Both the position numbers and the translations under genes were made by a program. Below are positions 26,247 to 35,152 of a stretch of DNA of 64,000 nt, piece by piece (position 1 is the first letter of the stretch; every line of letters starts with the position of its first letter). Origin of the DNA: a bacterium 1xD8-48 (GTDB lineage Bacteria; Bacillota; Clostridia; Lachnospirales; Lachnospiraceae); assembly GCA_009917455.1 (NCBI GenBank), contig QZDS01000004.1, forward strand, positions 124,001 to 188,000, read 5' to 3'. Under the pieces are notes generated by a model that was not told where the DNA came from, did no database searches, and saw only the letters and a list, made by a program, of their open reading frames with translations.

Positions 26247-27751
26247 CCTTCGGGCAGGTGGGGAATCTGGTGACCCAGCTTCTTAATTTTGTGCTGAGAA
26301 CCATTTTCATCGCCCATTTAGGGGATACCTTAAACGGCGTAAACGGGCTGTATGCCAACATCCTTTCCGTACTTTCCATGGCGGAGCTGGGAATCGGGAC
26401 AGCCATGAACTACAGCCTTTATAAGCCCGTGGCCCAGGGCAATATCGGAAAAATCAAATCCTACATGCGGCTTTACAAAAAGGCGTATGCCGTCATTGGC
26501 ATTGTGATTGCGGTAATCGGGCTTCTGGTTTCCCCCTTTCTGCCTTATCTGGTAAACCAGCCAAAGGGCGTCAGCACGAGGGATTTGACACTGTACTATT
26601 TTATCTTTTTATTTAATACGGTCAGCACCTATTTTGTTGCCTTTAAATACAGTCTGGTAAACGCGGAGCAGAAAAATTATATTCAGACAAACATCCTGAC
26701 ACTTACCAAAATGATTACGGTGATTCTGCAGATTATCGTGATTCTTACCACCGGGAATTATTACGTATACCTGCTGACGGCGGCGGCGGTAGAGCTTTTG
26801 CAGAAGATTTTCGTGAGTTTTTATCTGGACAGACGGTACCCGTATCTGAAGGATAAGGATGCGGAGAGGCTCTCCGCCGAAGAAACCGGGGAAATCGTGA
26901 CAAAGACAAAAGCCCTTATGTGCCACAAAATCGGCGATGTGGCAAGGCTCCAGACCGACAGCATGATTATTTCCGGTTTTATCAACGTCACCTTAAGCGG
27001 CTTTGTGGATAACTATAATCTGGTGCTCAACTCCATTGCCAATGTGGTGAACATTATTTTCAACTCCGTGCTCTCCAGCTTCGGCAACCTTTTCGCCACG
27101 GAAACCAGAGAAAAGCAGTACCGGATTTTTAAGGTGTACCGCTTTGCGGCCTGTTGGATTTACGGCTTTACTGCTGTGGGATTTTCCATGCTGCTGACGC
27201 CTTTCGTGGGGCTGTGGCTTCGGGATACGGGGAAAACCCTTGCTTTTTCCGTGGTAATCTGTATTTTAATTGATTATTATTTCAAAGGTGATAGAATTGT
27301 ATTATCCAATTTCAAGACGGCGGCGGGGGTTTTTGAGCAGGACAAGTATCTGGCGCTGATTCAGGGCGGGGTGAATCTTGTGATTTCCATCGTCCTTGTA
27401 CAGAAAATCGGGCTTATGGGCGTTTATATCGGGACGATTGTATCGGGGCTGATTGCCAATGTGACAAAGCCGGTGATTATTTATAAGGTAATTCTGCAGC
27501 AGCCGGTGAAAAAGTACTTTGTGGATTCTCTGAAGTATCTGGCGGCAGTGGCTGTGAATTTCGCGGTGCTTTCCGGAATCAAGACGGTGGTGATGCCAGA
27601 GGTCACGGTGATTTCTTTCGGGGTAATGTTTGTGATAGTCTGTGTGGTGTTTAACGCAAGTTTTCTGGCGCTGTTCGGAAGGACGGAGGAGTTTGGGTAT
27701 TTGTGGGGGATTGTGAGAAACAGAGCCGCGGGGAATAAAAAGCGATTGTGA
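26213..27751 (+). CDS. Wzx-type polysaccharide flippase (MOP superfamily)
   Basis: The 512-residue protein is hydrophobic throughout, with about twelve to fourteen membrane helices, and starts SAAKNIAFGQVGNLVTQLLNFVLRT-like, the usual opening of Wzx/RfbX proteins. It should flip an undecaprenyl-PP-linked repeat unit to the outer face by an antiport mechanism. GIGTAMNYSLYKP and LQTDSMIISGF are further MOP-type segments. It is the only Wzx in the window, beside two ABC flippase candidates at 16641 and 42402. Its ATG lies inside the pyruvyltransferase gene and has no strong ribosome site, so translation is probably coupled. Confidence 0.9.
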   Translation: MGRVQSAAKNIAFGQVGNLVTQLLNFVLRTIFIAHLGDTLNGVNGLYANILSVLSMAELGIGTAMNYSLYKPVAQGNIGKIKSYMRLYKKAYAVIGIVIAVIGLLVSPFLPYLVNQPKGVSTRDLTLYYFIFLFNTVSTYFVAFKYSLVNAEQKNYIQTNILTLTKMITVILQIIVILTTGNYYVYLLTAAAVELLQKIFVSFYLDRRYPYLKDKDAERLSAEETGEIVTKTKALMCHKIGDVARLQTDSMIISGFINVTLSGFVDNYNLVLNSIANVVNIIFNSVLSSFGNLFATETREKQYRIFKVYRFAACWIYGFTAVGFSMLLTPFVGLWLRDTGKTLAFSVVICILIDYYFKGDRIVLSNFKTAAGVFEQDKYLALIQGGVNLVISIVLVQKIGLMGVYIGTIVSGLIANVTKPVIIYKVILQQPVKKYFVDSLKYLAAVAVNFAVLSGIKTVVMPEVTVISFGVMFVIVCVVFNASFLALFGRTEEFGYLWGIVRNRAAGNKKRL

Positions 27752-27835
27752 TTCTACGGAATATCTGTGAGAATCTGGCTGTCAGGGTCAGTATTTACGG
27801 AAAAGAGGCAATGGGAAACGAAAGGGGGAGTCGGG

Positions 27836-28885
27836 ATGCTGGAAATGATAAGGGAAGCGGAGCGGGAGCTATTGAGTTATCCGGAGTGGAGCTCGTCCTA
27901 TAAGGCGAAACGAAGGATTAAAATGCTTATGGGAAAAAGCGTGGAGCCTTATGATAAATTTAACTGGCCGAACGGCCTCCTTGCGAAGGGGATTGCCGAT
28001 TATTATAAAAAGCATAAGAATTCGGATGAGGCCAGGGAAATACTGGACTGTCTGAAAAGGTATTACGACGCATGGATTCAGAAGGGCAGCAGGATGTACT
28101 ATCTGGACAACGCTTTTGGCGGTATGGCGTTGATGGATTTGCACCAGTCTGTAAAGGATGAAAGGTATAAAAAGGCGCTGGAGGAAATTGCGCAGTATCT
28201 TTATCGCCATGAAAGAGATACAGAGGGAAGCTTTTTTTATCGTCCGGCACAGAAGAACGGCTATATTTTTGTGGATGGAATCGGCCTTACCTGCCCCTTT
28301 CTATGCAGATACGGAAGTATCTATGGAGACAAAAACGCCGTTCATTTGGCGGCAGTTCAGATACAGAATTTTATTCAGTACGGAATGGATGGGAAAACGG
28401 GACTTCCCTACCACGGCTATGAGTGTGAAAGCGGGATAAAGTACGGGATTATCGGGTGGGGCAGGGCAGTTGGATGGCTGATGATTGGCATGGCGGAAAG
28501 TCTTGCCTGCATGGACGCCGAAAGTCAGGGGTATGAATTTATTAAGCAGGCTTACAGGCATCTGGTGGATAAGGTAGAGTCTTATCAGCTGGAAAGCGGG
28601 CTTTACAGCTGGCAGCTTATGGCAAAGGAGGGACCGGTCGATACATCGGCAACGGCGATGATTCTATACGCAATCGCTCTGTCGCTGGAAACGGGAATAT
28701 TGATCGATATTCACAGGTCAAGGATGCTCAGGGGAAGAGACGCTTTGAGGAATTCCGTAAAGGACGGAAAGCTGGGGAACTGTCTGGCGGAGTGTCTTGG
28801 ATTTTCCATGTATCCCCAGAGCTATGGGGCTTATCCCTGGTCGCTTGGTCCGGCGCTTTCACTGTTTGCTCTGACGGAAGAGTGA
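27836..28885 (+). CDS. GH88/GH105-like unsaturated-uronyl hydrolase family protein
   Basis: I start at the ATG with GGGGGAG just upstream; the in-frame GTG at 27767 adds 23 residues with no family pattern. The 349-residue product looks like an (alpha/alpha)6 barrel of GH105/GH88: FVDGIGLTCPFL puts an Asp at 147 where YteR has its catalytic Asp, GWGRAVGW (about 207-214) is the conserved substrate loop, and VDTSATAM follows. These enzymes normally cleave unsaturated uronic acids from lyase products. No signal peptide is seen, so it is cytosolic. Its presence in a synthesis locus is odd; it could be an editing enzyme or have a changed function. Confidence 0.75.
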   Translation: MLEMIREAERELLSYPEWSSSYKAKRRIKMLMGKSVEPYDKFNWPNGLLAKGIADYYKKHKNSDEAREILDCLKRYYDAWIQKGSRMYYLDNAFGGMALMDLHQSVKDERYKKALEEIAQYLYRHERDTEGSFFYRPAQKNGYIFVDGIGLTCPFLCRYGSIYGDKNAVHLAAVQIQNFIQYGMDGKTGLPYHGYECESGIKYGIIGWGRAVGWLMIGMAESLACMDAESQGYEFIKQAYRHLVDKVESYQLESGLYSWQLMAKEGPVDTSATAMILYAIALSLETGILIDIHRSRMLRGRDALRNSVKDGKLGNCLAECLGFSMYPQSYGAYPWSLGPALSLFALTEE

Positions 28886-28972
28886 GAAAGACCGTAAGCA
28901 ATGGGATGGCATGGCACTCGCAGCAGGAATTTATGTCCGTGTATGATTAGACAATTTGGAAACGGGGGAAGC

Positions 28973-29878
28973 ATGATTATAGTACAGGTGGCCGGAGGCC
29001 TTGGCAACCAGATGCAGCAGTATGCGCTGTACAGAAAATTTGTCCGTATAGGAAAGGAAGCGAGGCTGGATTTTTCATGGTTTCAGGAACTGGAAGGGAA
29101 ATGTGATGAAGCTGTTACCACTAAGAGAAAGCTTGAACTTGCTTATTTCGACAGACTGGTGTATGAGGAATGCACGAAAGAGGAGAGGGAGGAGCTGATT
29201 GGCTCGGACGGCCTGACCGGAAAGCTGCGGCGGAAGCTTTTACCGTCTACAGTCAGGTGGTTTCACGAAAGCAAAATGTATCATCCCGAGCTGCTTGACT
29301 TTGAGGATATGTATTTAAGCGGTTATTTTGCATGTGAAAAGTATTACAGTGATATTTTATATGATTTGCGGGAAAAAATCCGGTTTCCCGAGAGCGGCAA
29401 TCCCCTTAACAGGCAGATGGCGGAAGAGATGAGAAATTGCGATTCCGTCAGCGTCCATATAAGGCGGGGGGACTATCTTACCCCTGAAAATACCGGTATG
29501 TTTGGCGGCATTTGTACGGAGGCTTATTATGCAGGCGCTCTGAAAATGCTAAAAGAGGAAGTGCCTGACGCACATTTTTACCTGTTTTCCGACGATATTC
29601 CTTATGTGAAGGAGCATTTCCAGGGAGAGGAGTATACAATAGTGGATATTAACCACGGCAGGGACAGCTTTTATGATATGTGGCTGATGAGCAAATGCAG
29701 ACATAATATTTGCGCAAACTCTACTTTCAGCTTCTGGGGGGCAAGACTGAACGGAAGTGAAGGAAAAATTATGGTGCGGCCTGCAATTCACAAAAACAGC
29801 CAGATATTTATTAAAAAAGAAATGGAAGAACTGTGGCAGGGGTGGAGATTTATTAATTCTCAGGGGCAGATACAGTAA
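28973..29878 (+). CDS. GT11 alpha-1,2-fucosyltransferase
   Basis: The ATG at 28973, with GGGGGAA in front, gives a 302-residue protein that starts at the family motif VAGGLGNQMQQYA. HIRRGDY is intact at residues 162-168, and NSTFSFWGARL is the third block. It should move fucose from GDP-fucose to a galactose 2-OH. It differs clearly from the pair at 11785 and 14493, with Gln-Gln where they have Phe-Gln in the first motif, so it is a separate lineage. Its stop codon is directly followed by the ATG of a Wzy-like gene. Confidence 0.9.
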   Translation: MIIVQVAGGLGNQMQQYALYRKFVRIGKEARLDFSWFQELEGKCDEAVTTKRKLELAYFDRLVYEECTKEEREELIGSDGLTGKLRRKLLPSTVRWFHESKMYHPELLDFEDMYLSGYFACEKYYSDILYDLREKIRFPESGNPLNRQMAEEMRNCDSVSVHIRRGDYLTPENTGMFGGICTEAYYAGALKMLKEEVPDAHFYLFSDDIPYVKEHFQGEEYTIVDINHGRDSFYDMWLMSKCRHNICANSTFSFWGARLNGSEGKIMVRPAIHKNSQIFIKKEMEELWQGWRFINSQGQIQ

Positions 29879-31090
29879 ATGAGTAAAAAACAGGAATTGA
29901 TAAGACAAATTGCAGATATCAGCTTTTATACAGGGATAATTATAGAAGCGCTGCTTGTCATCATTGATAAAAGCGCATACGTGAATCCTATAGAAGGGCA
30001 GCTTTTCCGGGTAACGTTTCTCCTGTTTCTGGTCAGGGTCTGCTTTACAAAGTATTCGGTAAAAGAGTATGGAGCAATAGTGCTTTTCGGAATATTAGGT
30101 CTGGCTTCTTATTTTGCCACAGGCAGAAACGAAGTGCTGCGATTGATAATTTTAATAGCCGCCTGTAAGAGTATTGATATGCAAAGATGCCTGAAGCTGA
30201 TATTTTATATAACACTGGCCGGATGCGCGGCGATTATTCTTCTTTCCGTATCCGGGGTATATGGAGCGGTTTCATTAACGCAGGAGTACGGAAGGGGCAG
30301 CGTGGAAACCAGATATGTGCTTGGCATGGGGCATCCTAACGCGCTGCACTGTATGTGCTGGGCGGTGATTACGCTGGGGCTTTATTTATATGGGGAAAAA
30401 ATGAAATGGTATTATTTTTTGCTCTTGTTTGGAGTGAATTATTTTTTCTTTCTTCTGACAGACTCCAAAACCAGCTTTCTGGTGACAACATTTACGGTCT
30501 TGCTGGCGCTGCTGCTTTCGGTTTTCAAAAATCAGATAATCAGGAAATTATGCGTGCTTGGCGGCTGTCTGGCGGCGGTTTTCAGCGTGGGGATTTCCGT
30601 TGCAATCGCCGCGCAGGCTTACAGGATATATAATTATGTCTGGCATGGGGACAGAACGAAAATAACAATGTTCTTTGTTAAGTTAAATGATGTTCTTAAC
30701 GGAAGAATCAGAATACTGGTTGAAAATGAAGGCTTTGAGGGCACAACGGGAACATGGAGCCTGTTTTCGAGGCCGGGAAATAATTACTTTTTTGATATGG
30801 GGTGGATTCGCCTGTTTTACTGGTTTGGAATTATCCCCGGGGTTATTTTCCTGGCAGCAGTTTTCATATTGATGATTTACTGCTATAAGAAGCAGGATTA
30901 TATGGCGGCGGTTATGGTAGTATCGGTTTCCGTGTACAGTGTGATTGAGGCCCATGTGTTTTCTGATTATCTGGCAAGGAATTATGTGTTCTTTTTGCTG
31001 GGAATGTATTGGAGCAATATGTTTGGGCTGTCGTCGCCTTCGGAAGGATACTGGTGGAAGATACCGGGACTGTTAAAGGAATCAAAATGA
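29879..31090 (+). CDS. Wzy-like O-antigen/capsule polymerase, copy 1
   Basis: The 403-residue protein has about ten membrane helices with one long outer loop, the usual Wzy form. A block RYVLGMGHPNALH carries His152-Pro-Asn154, and the same block occurs in the other polymerase candidate at 37423, so it may be part of the active loop. Wzy joins lipid-linked repeat units outside the membrane into a long chain. Sequence similarity in this family is low, so the call rests on topology, the HPN block and context. The ATG abuts the fucosyltransferase stop, and the end overlaps the next ATG by 4 bases. Confidence 0.78.
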   Translation: MSKKQELIRQIADISFYTGIIIEALLVIIDKSAYVNPIEGQLFRVTFLLFLVRVCFTKYSVKEYGAIVLFGILGLASYFATGRNEVLRLIILIAACKSIDMQRCLKLIFYITLAGCAAIILLSVSGVYGAVSLTQEYGRGSVETRYVLGMGHPNALHCMCWAVITLGLYLYGEKMKWYYFLLLFGVNYFFFLLTDSKTSFLVTTFTVLLALLLSVFKNQIIRKLCVLGGCLAAVFSVGISVAIAAQAYRIYNYVWHGDRTKITMFFVKLNDVLNGRIRILVENEGFEGTTGTWSLFSRPGNNYFFDMGWIRLFYWFGIIPGVIFLAAVFILMIYCYKKQDYMAAVMVVSVSVYSVIEAHVFSDYLARNYVFFLLGMYWSNMFGLSSPSEGYWWKIPGLLKESK

Positions 31091-32190
31091 AAGTACTGAT
31101 TATGAACCCCATTTTATATACATCTGAAACCGACAATATCCCGAAAGTGACATCAATAAAAGATACCATGATTTACGCCCTTTGCATGGGATTTGTCAAA
31201 AACGGCGACGAGCCGGTGCTTGCGGCAGCCGAGGCGTATAAGCCTGTCTGCAGGGAAGAGTATCCTTTTCAGATTTTGTGGTTTCCCTGCGTGTATACGG
31301 CAATATGGAAGCCAAGATGCTTTCCGTTGCTGAAAGGGCTTGGCAGCTATCTGAGAAGGCATAAGCAGGAATATGATTATATTATCAGCAGCGAGGTTTT
31401 TTCCATGCTGACTCTTTCGGGCGCTGCTTATGCGAGAGAAAAGCTGATAATCTGGCATGAGCTTGGCGCTCACAATAATCTGTTAAAAAAATTACCCTCA
31501 AAAATCTGGTATAACATAGTGACCAGAATATTCATGAGAAATATTCCGGTGATTCCCCGCTCTGAAAGAGCGGCAGAGTTTATCGGGCAATTTTGCAGGA
31601 ATGTATTGTCCCTTCGGATTGACCATGGAGTAGATTTGGATAAAATTGATTACAAGAGGGAAAAAGGGAAATACTTTGTGGTACTTTCCCAGTTGATTGA
31701 AAGGAAACGCATTGACGGAATAGTTGACAGCTTTGCAACTTTCCAAAAGAACAGGGCGCAGGAAGGCTGGCAGCTTGAAATTATCGGAGATGGCGTGCTG
31801 AGGGAAAAGCTGGAACAGCAGGTAAGGACACTGGGACTTGAAAACAGCGTCTGCTTTGCGGGCAGGTTAAATCATGAACAATTGATGCCGGTGCTGGCCG
31901 GGGCCAGCGCGCTTTTAGTGAACACCTGTAAGGACAACAGCATGGTTTCCATAGTGGAAAGCATTGCGGCGGGCACTCCCATAGTAACCACATCGGTTCC
32001 TTTTAATTCCGCCTATATTAAAAGTGAAAAACTGGGTATAGTAAAGGATGGATGGAACGAAAAGGAGTTAAATGAAATTTGCGAAGGTAATGAGGAGTAT
32101 GTTGCAAATTGTATTAATTACAGGGAAAAGTTAAGCAACAGTTATCTGGCAGGGCTGTTTAATCAGGCGGGAGGAGCGCTTTGCAAATGA
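31087..32190 (+). CDS. GT4 family glycosyltransferase
   Basis: The ATG at 31087 overlaps the stop of the polymerase gene (ATGA) and has AAAGGAA before it, so translation is coupled. The in-frame ATG at 31009 lies deep inside the polymerase gene and is unlikely. The 367-residue GT-B protein has IWHELGAHNNL in the acceptor half, VLSQLIERKRIDGI at the domain hinge and SMVSIVESIAAGTPIVTT in the donor half. The first Glu of the usual E-x7-E pair is replaced (KDNSMVSIVES). The sugar is unknown. Confidence 0.84.
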   Translation: MKVLIMNPILYTSETDNIPKVTSIKDTMIYALCMGFVKNGDEPVLAAAEAYKPVCREEYPFQILWFPCVYTAIWKPRCFPLLKGLGSYLRRHKQEYDYIISSEVFSMLTLSGAAYAREKLIIWHELGAHNNLLKKLPSKIWYNIVTRIFMRNIPVIPRSERAAEFIGQFCRNVLSLRIDHGVDLDKIDYKREKGKYFVVLSQLIERKRIDGIVDSFATFQKNRAQEGWQLEIIGDGVLREKLEQQVRTLGLENSVCFAGRLNHEQLMPVLAGASALLVNTCKDNSMVSIVESIAAGTPIVTTSVPFNSAYIKSEKLGIVKDGWNEKELNEICEGNEEYVANCINYREKLSNSYLAGLFNQAGGALCK

Positions 32191-33239
32191 TAAAGATAGT
32201 ATTTGTCCTGCCCGATATGGCAGGGGGCGGTACGGAAAGAGTGGTTGCCCTTCTTTCCAATGAGTTTGTAAAAAGAGGCTTTCCGGTAACTATTCTGCTG
32301 TTTGCGGGAAGCCATACAGAATATCCGCTGGATAAACGGGTGGAAGTTATTGTGGCCGGGGAAACCTCCGGCGGTAAAATTTCCGTACGACTGAAAAGAC
32401 TTAAGGCGATGCGCCGGTTCTATAAAGAAAACAAAGGCTGCTATATTTTTGCATTCAGCGCCATGGGAGCTGTTTTTTCGGCTCTGGCAGCGTTTGGAAT
32501 TCCTCACAGGATGCTGGTGTCCGAGCGAAACGACCCTTCCCGCTACGAGCATGGGACGGTCCGCAATCTGGCGTACTTAAAAGCGGAAAAGCTGATTTTA
32601 CAGACAGAGGAGATGCGGCGCCTTTTTCCCGATAAACTGCAGAAAAGAGCAGTGGTGATTCCCAATCCGGTATCTTCGGACATACCGAAGCCCTTCAGGG
32701 GCGAGAGAAAAAAGAGAGTGGTTTCCGTGGCCAGACTTCAGCCGCAAAAAAATCAGAAGCTGCTGATAGATGCCTTTGCAGATTTTGTAAGGCAGCATCA
32801 GGATTATGAGCTTCATATATTCGGAGTCGGCGAACTTGAGGAGGAGCTTCGCAGGCAGGCAGCAAGGCTCGGGATAGAAGATAAGGTGATATTCAGGGGA
32901 TTTTCCTCCAATGTGAAACAGGAAATATGGGACAGCGCCATGTTTGTGCTGTCTTCGGATTATGAGGGGATTTCCAATTCCATGATAGAGGCGCTTGCCA
33001 TGGGGGTGCCGGTAATTTCTACGGACTGTCCGGTGGGCGGCTCCCGGGCTTATATAAAAAATGGTATCAGCGGGATATTGACGCCGGTCGGGGATAAGGA
33101 AGCGCTGACAAAAGCCATGATGAAGGTGGCGGATAGTCCGCAGTTTGCAGAAATACTTTCACAAAACGGCGCAAAGATTAAGGAAACCTACAGTCTGTCA
33201 CGGATTGCAGACAGATTTTTAGAGGAAGCAGGAATTTAA
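32187..33239 (+). CDS. GT4 family glycosyltransferase
   Basis: The ATG at 32187 overlaps the previous stop (ATGA); a TTG at 32181 in the same frame sits closer to the GGAGGAG site, so the start is uncertain by two codons. The 350-residue enzyme has GGGTERVVALL at the N terminus, VSERNDPSRYE, VARLQPQKNQKLLI at the hinge, and YEGISNSMIEA (E-x7-E) with STDCPVGGSRAYI. It is of the same GGxER subgroup as the genes at 3600 and 4777. It transfers a hexose or hexosamine from a nucleotide donor in the cytoplasm; which one cannot be said. Confidence 0.88.
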   Translation: MIKIVFVLPDMAGGGTERVVALLSNEFVKRGFPVTILLFAGSHTEYPLDKRVEVIVAGETSGGKISVRLKRLKAMRRFYKENKGCYIFAFSAMGAVFSALAAFGIPHRMLVSERNDPSRYEHGTVRNLAYLKAEKLILQTEEMRRLFPDKLQKRAVVIPNPVSSDIPKPFRGERKKRVVSVARLQPQKNQKLLIDAFADFVRQHQDYELHIFGVGELEEELRRQAARLGIEDKVIFRGFSSNVKQEIWDSAMFVLSSDYEGISNSMIEALAMGVPVISTDCPVGGSRAYIKNGISGILTPVGDKEALTKAMMKVADSPQFAEILSQNGAKIKETYSLSRIADRFLEEAGI

Positions 33240-35152
33240 TGGGTAATTCGGAAAAGATATACTGTACGATATTAAAAACAAATATTAATGTCACCAATAT
33301 GCAAAAAACCGTAAAATTTCTGTCTGATAATATTGAGCAGTTACGGGGAAAATATATTTGTGTGTCTAATGTGCATACAACGGTTATGGCTTTTCGGGAT
33401 GAAGAATACAGAAAGATTCAGAACAGCGCGGCGATGGCGCTGCCGGACGGCAAGCCGCTTTCCATGGTCAGCAGAGGAAGGGGATTTGCGGAGGCAAGGA
33501 GAGTTCCGGGACCGGATGTAATGCCGGAGATTTTTAAGATATCTGAAGAAAAGGGATACCGACATTATTTTTACGGGGGAAAAAAGGAAACGCTGGACAA
33601 AATGAAGGAAAGACTTCTTGAAAAATACCCTTACCTTCAGATTGCGGGAATGTATTCCCCGCCTTTCCGCTCGCTGACAAAAGAAGAAGACGAAGAAATT
33701 ATCCAGAATATCAACGCGTCAAATCCTGATTTTATCTGGGTTGCCTTAGGAGCCCCCAGGCAGGAGGAGTGGATGTACGACCACAGAGATAGAGTAAACG
33801 GGGTGATGCTCGGCGTGGGGGCTGCCTTTGATTTTATTGCGGGCACTGTACGGAGGGCGCCCAAATGGATGCAGGAGCTGTGCCTTGAATGGCTGTATCG
33901 GATTTTTCAGGACCCCAAGCGGTTAATCAGCAGATATGTGGGAACTAATTTTACTTTTATGATAAATGTCGGAAGGGAATCGAGGCAGTTAAGAAAAGAA
34001 AAAAGGAAAAAAACTCAAAAGAAGATGAAGATTGCGCTGATTGGGCATAAAAGGATTCCCTCAAGGGAAGGCGGCGTGGAGGTGGTGGTGGATGAATTAT
34101 CCACAAGGCTCGCCGGCCAGGGCTATGAGGTGGAGGCCTATAACCGTTCGGGGTACCATGTGTCCGGAAAGGATTTTGGAGAAGGAAGGAAGAAGTATTA
34201 TAAGGGTGTGCGCATCATTATAACGCCGACCTTTGAAAACGGGAAATTGAATGCCATTGTTTATTCCGTTATGGCAACGCTGCGGGCCCTGTTTGGAAGG
34301 TATGATGTGATTCATTATCATGCGGAGGGACCCTGCGTTACCCTGTTTCTTCCAAAGCTGTTCGGGATACGGGTGATTGCAACCATTCACGGACTGGACT
34401 GGCAGAGGGCAAAGTGGGGAAATTTTGCATCCAGGGTTTTAAAGCTGGGTGAGAAAATGGCGGCAAAATACGCGGATGAGGTGATTGTCCTTTCAAAGAA
34501 CGTGCAGGAGTATTTCCTTGAGACTTACGGAAGGAAAACCCACTATATTCCCAACGGAGTTTCCAGACCTGAAATCCGGGAATCGGAGGAAATCAGGGAG
34601 AAATACGGGCTTGAAAAAGACGGATACATTCTTTTTCTGGCGAGGCTTGTACCGGAAAAGGGGCTTCATTATCTGATAGAGGCTTATAAGGAAATTGACA
34701 CAGATAAAAAGCTGGTGATTGCCGGCGGCAGCAGCCATTCCTTTGACTATATGAAGCAGGTACAGGAAATGGCGGCCAGTGATGAGAGAATCATCATGAC
34801 CAATTTTGTACAGGGAAGGGTACTGGAGGAGTTGTATTCCAATGCGTATGTATTTGTGCTTCCCAGCGATGTGGAAGGTATGGCGCTTACCCTTTTGGAA
34901 GCCATGAGTTATGGGGACTGCTGTCTGGTCAGCGATATTCCCGAAAATATTGAAGTGGTTGAAAATCAGGCAGTAACCTTCAGGAAAGGCAGCGTGGAGG
35001 ATTTAAAGAAAAAGCTTGTTTTTCTGTTGGAGAATCCTGAAATTACGGCGGATTACGGGAGAAAAAGCGTGGACTTTATCTGTAATAAATACAGCTGGGA
35101 AGAAATGGTAAGGCAGACAAGGATGTTATATGAAAATACTGATTGTAAATAA
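33239..35152 (+). CDS. Two-domain glycosyltransferase: WecG/TagA (GT26) fused to GT4
   Basis: The 637-residue protein is one unbroken frame. Residues of about 1-245 are a WecG/TagA/CpsF enzyme (VSNVHTTV, ALPDGKPL, GAPRQEEWM, GVGAAFDFIAG, RAPKWMQELCLEWLYR). That family adds a residue such as ManNAc to lipid-PP-GlcNAc. A Lys/Arg-rich linker (about 248-262) leads to a DUF1972/GT4 enzyme from Met263 with GGVEVVVDEL, IHGLDWQRAKWG, FLARLVPEKGLHYL and DVEGMALTLLEA. The two would add sugars in succession. An internal ATG at 34025 has only a weak ribosome site. The ATG overlaps the previous stop by one base. Confidence 0.9.
   Translation: MGNSEKIYCTILKTNINVTNMQKTVKFLSDNIEQLRGKYICVSNVHTTVMAFRDEEYRKIQNSAAMALPDGKPLSMVSRGRGFAEARRVPGPDVMPEIFKISEEKGYRHYFYGGKKETLDKMKERLLEKYPYLQIAGMYSPPFRSLTKEEDEEIIQNINASNPDFIWVALGAPRQEEWMYDHRDRVNGVMLGVGAAFDFIAGTVRRAPKWMQELCLEWLYRIFQDPKRLISRYVGTNFTFMINVGRESRQLRKEKRKKTQKKMKIALIGHKRIPSREGGVEVVVDELSTRLAGQGYEVEAYNRSGYHVSGKDFGEGRKKYYKGVRIIITPTFENGKLNAIVYSVMATLRALFGRYDVIHYHAEGPCVTLFLPKLFGIRVIATIHGLDWQRAKWGNFASRVLKLGEKMAAKYADEVIVLSKNVQEYFLETYGRKTHYIPNGVSRPEIRESEEIREKYGLEKDGYILFLARLVPEKGLHYLIEAYKEIDTDKKLVIAGGSSHSFDYMKQVQEMAASDERIIMTNFVQGRVLEELYSNAYVFVLPSDVEGMALTLLEAMSYGDCCLVSDIPENIEVVENQAVTFRKGSVEDLKKKLVFLLENPEITADYGRKSVDFICNKYSWEEMVRQTRMLYENTDCK

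Noticed and set aside
33239..35152. Two separate genes (WecG/TagA and GT4) instead of a fusion
   Set aside because: There is no stop or frame change between the domains, and the internal ATG at 34025 has only a weak ribosome site.
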